Shown here in pieces: positions 23,787 to 33,355 of a stretch of 64,000 nt of DNA. Source of the DNA: Rhodamnia argentea (Eukaryota; Streptophyta; Magnoliopsida; Myrtales; Myrtaceae); NCBI RefSeq assembly GCF_020921035.1, contig NC_063155.1, positions 10,463,001 to 10,527,000 of the forward strand, written 5' to 3'. How positions within the stretch are numbered: the stretch's first letter is position 1; every line of letters begins with the position of its first letter. A model generated the notes under the pieces. The model searched no databases and was not told where the DNA came from. It saw nothing but the letters and a program-made list of their open reading frames with translations. A program made the position numbers and the translations under genes.

Positions 23787-23931
23787 CACTTAATTGACAA
23801 GTAATACATCGTCAAAATACCTCATATGATATTGGATGTTTTAACCAACAAGTATTAAAAGTGCAGTATTCTAAACAATCCCTTTCCCTTTCCTGCTTTG
23901 GACCATCCGAGAAAGAGGCCGCAAAAATCGC

Positions 23932-23975
<44 letters not shown>

Positions 23976-24582
23976 ATGACAAGGTTGTCAAATGGATATT
24001 ATATGGATTATCAAATGAATCTTCACATATTATTATGCTACATCGTTTGTCTTGGATGGTTGAGGAAAGGGAGATGAGCAAAAGGAAAGGAAGGAGGGAA
24101 CCAAGACAACATTTTGAGTATTGTCTGTAAAAAACAATGTAATCTTTGTATAATTTGATCAAGAAACCAAAGAATTGGACGCCTACCCCACCAACCAAAC
24201 CTCAAATGGTATCAAATTCAGTCACACGTCACCCTTTTTTACTTGGCTGGTAGTGTTTTGGTGAAGCCCAATGGGCAGTGGCAGTAGCCTAACCCCTCCT
24301 CCCCTCCAAGTTCAACCCCACATCTCTTTGCAATTCCTGAAGGAGTCTCTCAAGTTCATCAGGATCCTCCTTCTCCTTGCCATTAATCCCTCCACTAATA
24401 CTGCTTTGCGTGCGAGACAGCCCCCATCACCCTGTCTCTTTCATGGCGGTACATTTGTTTACCAACACGCTTGTCTGTCAAAACTTTGGGCCACCGCTTC
24501 TTATATTTGCCGTCTCCCTTAAGCACATGAACATTATGCACGCCTCTGTTGCTCATCCCACTGCTCTCTGATCATCTCACAG

Positions 24583-24747
24583 GTAAATTTGCTTGATCTT
24601 TTCGTTTTGTCTTTGTTTGGTCCTAGTCTGTACGATGCGAAGCGATGAACCGTCATAATTTGAGGTGCATATACACTGCATTAGTCCGCTAGGAATTTTG
24701 TGCCTCTGCTATGAGAACCATGTGTGACTTGATGAAGTTGTGACCAG
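24583..24747 (+). other. probable 5'-UTR intron of the feruloyl transferase gene
   Basis: A good donor (CACAG/GTAAATTT at 24583) and acceptor (TGACCAG/GC ending 24747) lie just before the start codon at 24767. Inferred from splice-site shape only. Confidence 0.45.
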
Positions 24748-24766
24748 GCTTTTCAATCTAATCGTG

Positions 24767-26338
24767 ATGGCGGCTACTGTCAGTAATGGTGCCACCCTTG
24801 AACTCAGCGTAGAGAAACGAGAAGCTATTCTGGTTCCCCCTGCCGAGGAGACCGAGAGGGGCCTCTACTACCTCTCGAACCTTGACCAGAACATCGCGGT
24901 GATTGTCCGCACCATCTACTGCTTCAAGTCTGATTCGAAAGGCAACGAGGAAACTTTTGAGGTCATCAAGAATGGTCTCTCCAAGGTTCTTGTTCCCTAC
25001 TATCCGCTTTCGGGGAGGCTGACGATTAGCCCCGAAGGGAAGCTCATAGTGGATTGCACGGGGGAGGGTGCTGTTTTGGTTGAGGCTGAAGCTAACTGTA
25101 CCGTGAAGGAGATTGGAGATATTACCAAACCTGATCCAGTGACTCTTGGAAAGCTGGTTTACGACATTCCTGGTGCCAGTAACATACTCGAGATACCTCC
25201 CGTAGTGGCTCAGGTTGGATAATAATTTCTTTAAATGGATGTCGCTCGTCTTATTATTCTTTCATCGAAAAGTTTTGGGTTGAATCTTCAGAGGTGGATT
25301 AAGTATATAGGTGACCGTCCGTTGTTCACGTATCTGGTATTTTTAACTAGGTGAAGCTCGGTTAGTTGATTTTTTTCCTCTCTGCATCTTAGCTACTTTT
25401 CTGTTGTTCCCTCCCCTCGGATTGGAGAGTTAAATCCACCTTTGGAGCTCATATGGACTCTACTCTTTGTTATGCAGGTGACAAGATTCAAGTGTGGAGG
25501 GTTTGTTCTGGGGCTGTGCATGAACCACTGTATGTTTGATGGGATTGCTGCCATGGACTTTGTGAATTCCTGGGGTGAAACTTCAAGGGGATTGACTCTA
25601 AATGTCCCTCCTTTCCTAGACAGGACCATACTCAAAGCCAGAAATCCTCCTAAGGTAGAGTTTACACATCACGAATTTGACCAGATTGAAGATGTCTCAA
25701 AGACCGGCAAACTATACGAAGATGAGCAAATGCAGTATAGATCATTCTGTTTCGACCCCAAAAAGCTCGAACAACTCAAGAAGAAAGCCATGGAAGATGG
25801 AGCCCTGGATAGATGCACAACTTTCGAAGCCTTGTCGGCATTTGTGTGGACAGCCCGCACGGAAGCATTAAAAATGAAGCCTGACCAACAAACGAAGCTC
25901 CTCTTTGCAGTTGATGGACGGTCTCGCTTTGAGCCTCGGCTGCCTGAGGGTTACTTTGGTAATGGAATAGTGTTAACAAACTCTCTGTGCAGTGCTGGCG
26001 ATCTCATGGAGAGCCCCCTGTCTTTTGCTGTGAGGAAGGTCCAACATGCAATTGAAATGGTCACGGACAGCTACATGAGGTCAGCAATAGACTACTTCGA
26101 AACAACAAGAGCAAGACCGTCCCTAGCAGCGACACTTCTCATCACAACTTGGTCTAGGCTGTCCTTCCACACCACTGACTTTGGTTGGGGAGAGCCTGTA
26201 CTGTCTGGCCCTGTGGCTTTGCCTGAGAAGGAAGTCATACTTTTCCTGTCCCATGGTCAAGAAAGGAAAAGCATAAATGTGCTACTTGGGTTGCCAGAGT
26301 CAGCCATGAGCATCTTTGAACAGCTGATGAACGTCTGA
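24767..26338 (+). CDS. omega-hydroxypalmitate/fatty alcohol O-feruloyl transferase (BAHD family, FHT/HHT1/ASFT type)
   Basis: Cytosolic BAHD acyltransferase that moves feruloyl from CoA to omega-hydroxy fatty acids or fatty alcohols for suberin and wound periderm. Two exons join in frame: 24767-25213 and 25478-26338, giving 435 aa. The intron position after VVAQ is usual for the family. The catalytic HxxxD is His166-Asp170 in MNHCMFDG and the structural DFGWG is at 383-387. Long stretches ([77 protein letters not shown]) match potato FHT and Arabidopsis HHT1 closely from memory, so substrate class is fairly safe. The start MAATVSNG is the ATG at 24767; the upstream in-frame GTG is not needed. 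Confidence 0.93.
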
Positions 26339-26999
26339 GAGTGATTTTTCCTGTCTTATTGCGCCCTGCTCGAGAACTTGTATTGATTTATGTCATTTGT
26401 TGTGTAGAGAAAGATTATGATATTATGCTCTACATGGTATCCCTGTGCTGGTGCTGAGTAGTCTGCACCGCCTAAGGTAAAAGGTGAAGATGCAGCTACT
26501 CTGTAAAAGGAAGCGCAACTGCATGCCTCTTGTAGTCCATCCCAGTATTATCATTCTTAATAATCATTTATCACCGCAAGTCCTTGGATTTCGATAAATC
26601 CAGGCCGGCAAAGTCCATGCTGCACCTCTTAATTGATGGGAGTTCTGATTCAAAATTGAACTCTGATGCAATGTAGCTGACCATGATAAAACTCAAGCGG
26701 CTAAAATTTGCCACCATACCTGATGCTCTTGTTTTCTCAGGCAGAGATTCTGCACATCATCCAGCAAGTTTCAATGACCTTGCTCGCTTTTTGGGTCATT
26801 CTTCACTCTCATCCTGATTAGACATGTTACTGTAAGAAACCGGCTTGTTCTAACTATTTCAAAAAGGGACTCAAGAATCAGTTTTTATACACGAAGCGGA
26901 CTTCCATAAGACCAAAGTAATGAAGATGACTTTGACATCTGGAACTTAGACATGAAGATCATGTCAAATTGTTTGGCAGCATACAAACAGAGAGAATTA
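26339..26999. other. intergenic, nothing recognised
   Basis: 3' region of the feruloyl transferase and unassigned sequence up to the copia remnant. Confidence 0.6.
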
Positions 27000-27665
27000 G
27001 ACAGGATAAGAGGTTCCATTCCTCCAGCCAATTGGACTCCAGAATTCTACCCTGGGTTGTTTGATGGGTAACGACAGAACAAAGGAACACAATCCTAGAA
27101 CTCGAAAGAAGAAATAGACGTCGTATTCTGCTTGGTTATTTGAACAGGGGAAGAAAAGCAGGAAATCAGAAGTGTTGTCGGTAAAAGAGAGAATAATTAT
27201 TATTGAGATCAAAAGAAGTATTTTATAGGCTTAGGGTCAAGCCTTGTACAGTTAAATAAATAATCCCAACTTACTAATCAACATTCTCCCTCAAGTTGAA
27301 GCATACATATAGAAAAGACCTAATTTGTGACAAATGTATGAAACTCGTTCACGTCGAAGAGGCTTTGTGAAAATATCTGCTAACTACTCCTCAGAACGTG
27401 TGTGCACTGACCGTATATCGCCACATTTCACCTTTTCTCGAAAAAAAAAATGACAATCAACGTCCATATGCTGCATTCGCTCATGAAACACCGGATTCCT
27501 AGCAATGCGAATAGCAAATTCATTATCACAATGGACAGTAGATGATCTAGTTAGACGCGGTGCAATCTCAATCAATAGCGTACAAACTCATTGAAGTTTA
27601 CCTATAACATTACCCATAGGACGATATTCGGCATGTGCACTAGATCGAGAAGCACTAGTCATATG
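27000..27665 (-). mobile_element. Ty1/copia remnant: RNase H end of pol plus 3' LTR
   Basis: On the minus strand, 27660-27380 encodes copia RNase H pieces (SSAHAEYR-like, then VHCDNEFAIRIARNPVFHER). It is followed by a polypurine tract (TTGAGGGAGAA) and an LTR start TGTTGATTAGTAAG at 27283. The far edge of the LTR near 27000 is not certain. The rest of the element is missing. The copy is dead and truncated, with more than one break. Confidence 0.75.
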
Positions 27666-28908
27666 ATGAGTGGCACCTAAATCAATAAACTCAAGGACGA
27701 GGAGTAGCTGTAGTCTATGTGGCACCGACACAACACGGGATACGGAACATTACACGACTTGCCGACACGTGATTTCTTAAAAAGTAGAGTTCTATCCTAA
27801 AACCATGCTAATCCCTTGGAAAGAGAAGAAGCTTGAGGTTTTTCTTGTCTTCGGATTTGGTAAAGCTCAAGCCTTACGAGGATGTGGCTTAAACTTTTCA
27901 AAAAATTTATGCGTTTTTGTGCATGTAAGTTTTAAGGGCAAGAAAGGATTTCATTTAATTTTGTAAATTTGTTCTAATTTTCGTGTACTTATTTTTGAGA
28001 TTTGTTGGGCCATTTTCTCCGCTTTTCGGATGGGTTACGTGGGTAGGTTTGAATTTGATTTGGGTTAGGTTGGGTAGGTGCTATTTAAATTACTTAGCAA
28101 AAGATGAGCCACCGTGAGATAAATGGGTGGACATGGATCGATTTATGACCCGTCCAAACCCAGTCCAACTCATTTGTCATTCCTAAATGATATTGGCATG
28201 CCTCTTGAATTACTTATTGTTGACTATAAATCGTGTGGGGTCAACGTAAACGTGCGGTTGACCATTACGACGGTTTTTCTTTTTCTTTTTTGGGGGGAGG
28301 GGGTGGGGTCCAATGACGACGCTGACTCGCCCAACATTTGACTCCTAGTGAACATCTTGATCATCTCCTTGCGATAGCCCATGGGAACGCTAAAAAGGGT
28401 GTTGTCCTTTCACAGTTATTCTTTTCTTTTCTTTTTGAAACGGGCAAGCACAACGGCGGCGGACTCAACGATAGTCTTAATATTATAATCTATTATGCAG
28501 CCCTAGAGAAAACTTTCCAAGTCTTAATATTCCAAGCACGTACGTGTCGCCAAAGGATCCGGATCTAACCGTGGGTTGGTTGGTCCATTTCGTGGGCGTT
28601 ACGAATTTTCAGCTGATCGTCCACAGCGGAGGCGTCGACTGTCCAAATCGCACACGAGCGAGAAATCTGCGGCCTTTCATTGTAATGAATGTTAAACGGC
28701 GTTCTCGGTTGACGACAGGAATTTCCTTGAAACTCAACCGGCGGTTGGATTGCGTTGACACTTCCTTCTCTTTCTACATTATAAAGTGTATATATATGTA
28801 TACCCTTGGCTATGTCCTGCGCACAGATCATCTTCCTAGACATATATACAGACGTGAATCTGATTCTAGTTTAGTTTGTAACTCCTGAGGTTCCATCTTC
28901 CTTCCATA
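27666..28908. other. intergenic region before the SAUR gene
   Basis: Contains a degenerate dispersed repeat around 27710-27790 (GACACNNCAC-like, CGACACGTGATTTC) and unassigned sequence. A TATA-rich stretch TGTATATATATGTATACC near 28786-28804 lies about 105-125 bp before the SAUR start codon and is a likely core promoter; CACGTACGTGTCG at about 28538 is a possible ACGT-core element. Confidence 0.45.
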
Positions 28909-29508
28909 ATGAACATGGGAGTTGTCATGGATAAGTCGAATGTCTATATGATTAGGAGGAGCTGGACAATCAACGCGGTGATGAAGAGGTTACTTAGGAA
29001 GTGGCTGAAGACGAATCAGACGAGCAGGGCGGTAGCTTCGGCTCCAGTTCCGGCAGGATGCTTCCCGGTGTACGTGGGAGAGGGGGACCGGAAAGAGAGG
29101 TTCGTGGTGAAGGCGGAGCAGGCGAACCACCCCTTGTTCAAGTCCTTGCTGGAGGATGCTGAGTCGGTGTATGGATTCTGCTGCCAAGGCCCTCTGTCGC
29201 TTCCCTGTGACCCTGACTTCTTCTTCAAAGTCCTTGCCGAGATGGAATATTCCCATCACGATCACTGCTCTTGCAGCGACGATGATGGCGACGATTTATT
29301 CCCGAATACTAAAACTCCGGGCAGTAACCAGACGCCTAAAGACTGGTGGTTCCCGTTTCGGATAACTCCTAACAACAGTCTGAAAGTCCGGTGGTTCACA
29401 AGCAAGTCGGATGACGAGGAGCAGCGGTGCTGTCATGCATCTCCGTACCGCCTGCTCACTCCACCCAACTCATTGCTCAAGCTGAACCAAGGCGGCCGTC
29501 CTTCCTAA
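28909..29508 (+). CDS. SAUR-like auxin-responsive protein
   Basis: Small auxin-up RNA family member. SAUR proteins inhibit PP2C.D phosphatases and so activate plasma membrane H+-ATPases; that is family knowledge. Intronless, 199 aa, ATG at 28909. The SAUR domain spans about residues 44-118: VPAGCFPVYVGEGDRKERFV, HPLFKSLLEDAESVYGF, LSLPCDPDFFFKVLAEM. It is preceded by a basic N-terminus (MKRLLRKWLK). The tail (about 119-199) is unusually long, with an acidic/His-Cys-rich patch and WWFPF. This resembles the long-tailed SAUR subgroup (SAUR76-78/SAUR30-like) rather than the tandem 90-aa type. It stands alone, not in a SAUR cluster. Confidence 0.88.
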   Translation: MNMGVVMDKSNVYMIRRSWTINAVMKRLLRKWLKTNQTSRAVASAPVPAGCFPVYVGEGDRKERFVVKAEQANHPLFKSLLEDAESVYGFCCQGPLSLPCDPDFFFKVLAEMEYSHHDHCSCSDDDGDDLFPNTKTPGSNQTPKDWWFPFRITPNNSLKVRWFTSKSDDEEQRCCHASPYRLLTPPNSLLKLNQGGRPS

Positions 29509-29900
29509 GTAGCCATAGCCACAGAAACTAGAAAATTCAATTCATTCATGTATTAAACCCTGGTCACTCGGTGCAGCATATCCTGTTATATAATATGCGA
29601 TGCACATCTGCACATCTTCATGAGATCAACGAGGTAGAATTTCTTCGCTACGCGTAGACTAACACTCCCATTTAAAAGAGTTTCATACACAAGTAAATGC
29701 AAGTAAAAGTAGTTCTGTTGGATGATGTGCGTATGAAGCTGAGTTTATGTCAATGTCGATTCAATGAGAATGCACAGAAACATAATGCACTCTGGAAATG
29801 TATTGATCGGGATGACTGTGTTGACATGCGCTCACATAATTAAGATTGAAGGATATTGCAATATCAACCAAATACAAGACCTTTTTTTCTTTCATTTTCC
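29509..29900. other. intergenic, nothing recognised
   Basis: SAUR 3' region and unassigned sequence up to the foldback repeat. Confidence 0.6.
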
Positions 29901-30220
29901 AGGGATAAGTGCAGTGAAAGTCCTAAAACTTGTCATGCGAGTGCAAATGAGTCCGAAAACTTTTAAAAAGTTCAATGAAATCCTAAAACTTGACATAAAA
30001 GTGCATTCAAGTCCTAAAACTTTCAAAAAATGCAATGAAATCCTAAAACTTATCACGAAAGTGTAATCGAGTCCTAAAATTTTCAAAAAATGCAACCATT
30101 GGAAGAACTTGATTGGACTAATAAGACAAGTTTTATGAGTTGATTGTACTTTTTGAAATTTTTTAAGACTCGATTACATTTTTGTGATAAGTTTTAGGGC
30201 TTTCCATGTACTTTTCCCTA
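29901..30220. mobile_element. foldback repeat with three 60-bp internal tandem units
   Basis: The left arm (AGGGATAAGTGCAGTGAAAG then TCCTAAAACTTGTCA) is mirrored by the right arm (ends GGCTTTCCATGTACTTTTCC). Within the left half three units of 60-61 bp lie in tandem (29917-29977, 29978-30037, 30038-30097), each with CCTAAAACTT...GAGTCC/AAGTCC. No target duplication is clear. A foldback MITE is the likeliest origin. Confidence 0.6.
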
Positions 30221-30686
30221 TTTTCTCCGTAGAGAACACGTTTGGTTAGAGTGGAATTGGATTTGATTAAGGATTTGGTTAAGCAAGTGCCGTGATGGAT
30301 TTCATCCTTCTGTTCAACTCTTGATTTTTCTGCTTTTTCCGATCACTGATATTGATTAACGTCCCACGCCCTTTCATACTGGACGGTGCAATGATGGGAA
30401 TGAGACTCTGCCACCGCCTGTTGAAGCGTTGAACATAGGCTCCTACCTCAGCCTCCCACTCTCTCGTGTTATTAAGGAAGCGAATGGTATCCATTCGATT
30501 CTCGAGAGCTATTTCTTGCCTGGATGGGTTTATGAGCAGAGACACAGACGATATAAACAGACGCGTAAGCACTCGACTCAATTGATGGTGATGATGAAAG
30601 TATCCTTCTTAACCGGTTCGTGGTACAAGAGAAGCATTGCACTCAAAAGAGACACCACTTATGAAATTGACTGAAACCCTTGTGTA

Positions 30687-33067
30687 CACTACAAAAAAAA
30701 CATGGATTTAGCCACGAAAAATTTGCCACGAAAAAAATTCGCCGCTAATTTCCGATGAAAATAGTGACAAAATAAATATTCGTCGCTATTTGCGAACGAA
30801 CTAAATAGGAAAATATTTGTCGCCCATTACGACGAAAATAGCCACGAAAAATTTTTTGTGGCTAATTAGCGATTTAAAATGGCCACGAAAAAATTTTTCG
30901 TGGCTAATTAGCTGACGAAAATGGCCATGAAATAATTATTCGTCAGCTATCTCCTTTGAGAAAAAAAAATGGGTTTTCGCCAATTAGCGACGAACGTCCT
31001 TTTTCGTCACAAATTCTTTTTATTAAAAGTTAGCGATTAAAATCGACGTTCGTCCGAATTAGCGATTTAACTTTTTTTTCGTCGCAAAATTAGCACTATG
31101 AATAAAAATAACAAAGAAAATATTAAAATTAATGACGATTCATTATTTTCGTCGCTAATATGAAGGAAATAAAAAAAGAAAATGTTCAATTTATTTAATT
31201 TGCGATGAAAAACAAGTGTTAGCTAGTAAATTTGCGACGAAATGTTATTTCGTCGCAAATTTATTTAATTTATTCTGGAAATTAGTCACGAAATTATTTT
31301 TTCGTCGCAATTATTTTTTTCTTTTTATTTAATTTATATCAGCAATTTGCACTGAAATGAGAATTTGTCGCAAATTTTGCGACGAATTTCATCTTTTGTC
31401 CTGAATTTGCGACGAAATGTTATTTGTCGCAAATTTATTTAATTTATTCTGGAAATTAGTGACGAAATTATTTTTTCGTCGCTAATTTTTTTTTTTTTTT
31501 ATTTAATTTATATCAGCAATTTGCGACTAAATGAGAATTTGTCGCAAATTTTGCGACGAATTTCATCTTTGTCGTAAAATTTTTTTTTTTAAATTAGCGA
31601 CGAAATTATGTGTTTTGTCGCTAATTAGCGACGAAGGACTTTATTTCGTCGCTAAATTTTTTTAGGGAGCTTTTGAAATTTTAAGATTCCCACTCTCTTC
31701 TCCCGCCTAATCCCATTCTATAAACTCTTCCGCCCCTTTCTATCATTCCACTCTCCACAGCATTCAATTTCCCCCACCGAACCCCACTCACCTTCTCTCT
31801 TCGTCCTTCGCTCTCTTCTCCCCACTCACCTTCTCTCTCTTCGTCCTCTTGGTGCGAACAGGCCCCCTTCCCCTTGTTCATCATCTTCTTCTTCTTCTTC
31901 TTCTTCTTCTTCATTCGGCAGCCTCCCCTCACCTTCTCTCTCTTCGTCCTTCTCTTCCCCACTCACCTTCTCTCTTCCTCCTCTTGGTGCGAACAAACCT
32001 TCCTTCCCCCTGTTCATCATCTTCTTCTTTGTCTTCTTCTTCTTCTTCTTCTTTCGGCAGCCTCCCCAACCAACGCCAGCCTCCAGCTGACCACCACCCG
32101 CCTTCGTCGTCACCCCGCCGTTGCGGCCATCGCCGCTCGCCCACCAGCCCCGCGTAGCCGTCGTCGACCTCCACCCCATCGCCTCTCTGTTCCCCACAAC
32201 TCAGGCCACGACGCCCACAGCTTGCAGCCATCCCTCCAGCCGTCTGCCCCGAGCCCGAGCCCCCGACCTCCATCTCCATCTCTCGGTCTCTCTCCCTCTC
32301 CTTGTCCCGGCACCCCGACTACCCTCCTGCTCTACTCCTTGCTCCAGCTGAGACCCACCCCCTCCGCCACCGTCCAGCTCGCCAGCCCCGTCGCCATCCA
32401 CCTCAGCCCGGGGACTCCCTCGACCCGCTGCCATCCAAGACTCCCTCACCCCCTATGCCATTGAATAAAAAGGAACACTAAAAAAAGAAACGTGCCTTTT
32501 GCGACAAACATTTGCGACGAATAAAAATTCGTAGCAAATTTGTGACGAATTTTGTGACGAATAAAAATTCGTAGCAAATTTTGCCACGAAAAATTCGGTA
32601 AAATTCGTCGCTAATTGGGTTTTGTGATGAATTTTGCCACGAAAAAAAATTCGTGGCTAATCTAGGTCGCAAAATTTAGCAACGAAAAATTATTTTTTCG
32701 TCGCTAAATTTAGCGACGAACAGAAAATTCGTCGCTAAATTTTTGCTAAATTTAGTGACGACATTTTTTTTTGTGGCTAATTAGCGACTAATAAGTTTTC
32801 GCTAATTTGCCACGGAGAGTAATTAGTCGCAAAATTCGTGGCTAATTTGCGGAAACTTATTCGTCGCTAATTAGCCACGGATAAATAGTCGTCGCAAAAT
32901 TCGTCGCTAATTAGCGATTTAACTTTATTTTTCGTCGCTAAATTTTGTGACGTCGAATTAGCCTAATATTTTTCGTCGCTAATTTTGTCGCAAATCGGTT
33001 TAGCGGCGCAATTTTGGTCAATTTTTCGTGGCAAAATCCGTGGCTAAATCCTTGTTTTTTTGTAGTG
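30687..33067. mobile_element. CACTA (En/Spm-like) non-autonomous element with a GC-rich insert
   Basis: The element starts CACTACAAAAAAAACATGG and ends TTGTTTTTTTGTAGTG, perfect CACTA termini, flanked by the 3-bp duplication GTA (30684-30686 and 33068-33070). The termini extend into ATTTAGCCACG / CGTGGCTAAAT. Both sides are packed with subterminal units of the form TTAGCGACGAA / TTCGTCGCTAA in either orientation, as binding arrays for CACTA transposase. The arrays surround a GC-rich, CTT-repeat-bearing block (about 31680-32465) that looks foreign to them. A 175-bp tandem duplication lies at 31231-31580. No transposase coding region exists in 2381 bp. Confidence 0.9.
31680..32465. other. GC-rich block inside the CACTA element, possible captured host sequence
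   Basis: Base composition switches abruptly from AT-rich GCGACGAA arrays to C/CT-rich sequence and back. The block has CTT/TCT microsatellites, a near-direct repeat (CTCACCTTCTCTCTTCGTCC and CCTCTTGGTGCGAAC recur around 31790-31860 and 31928-31995) and long Pro/Ser-rich open frames. No protein family is recognised. CACTA elements are known to carry gene fragments; that this is one is inference. Confidence 0.45.
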
Positions 33068-33355
33068 GTAGATTTTGTCTTGCAGATTTCATACCAATGC
33101 TCACAAGATCCCTGATCGCGAGAAGACTCATTTTATGATTAGAAGAAAAAAAAAAACAGTCGATTAAGCATTCATAGCATCCCAATTGCACGTAGAGGTT
33201 AGAAGCATTGCGTTTCATTAGGAATTAAGCATCAATTAAAAAGAAAATAACAGGAAAAAATAATACAAAAATTCATGAATTAAAATTTAATTCAAAATTT
33301 GTCAAAATCATTTACGTCTATGCTTGCCGTACCACATAGGACGACCGGTGCTAAC

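Larger units (their letters stand above)
30515..33105 (-). pseudogene. decayed SWEET exon (pseudogene fragment) split by a CACTA insertion
   Basis: On the minus strand, 33105-33068 (AATCTGCAAGACAAAATCTAC) and 30686-30515 (AAGGGTTTCAGTCAATTTCA...) line up with exon 3 of the intact SWEET gene at 43975-43768 (AATCTGCAAGAGAAAATCTA then AAGGGTTTCAGTCGATTCCC). The protein trace reads [20 protein letters not shown] against [20 protein letters not shown] in the intact gene, then TFIITIN against TLLITIN. At least two in-frame stops are present (after FQSIS and after ITIN). Other SWEET exons are not recognisable nearby, so this is a relic of a duplication, interrupted by the CACTA element at 30687-33067. 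Confidence 0.75.

Noticed and set aside
30279-30514. Minus-strand open frame (RMDTIRFLNNTREWEAEVGA...) beside the SWEET relic
   Set aside because: Suggestive of coding sequence, but no family recognised and no clear link to SWEET exon 4.
31681-32464. Long overlapping Pro/Ser-, Lys- and Arg-rich frames on both strands
   Set aside because: Low-complexity GC-rich and CTT-repeat sequence inside the CACTA element with no family resemblance; kept only as a possible captured block.
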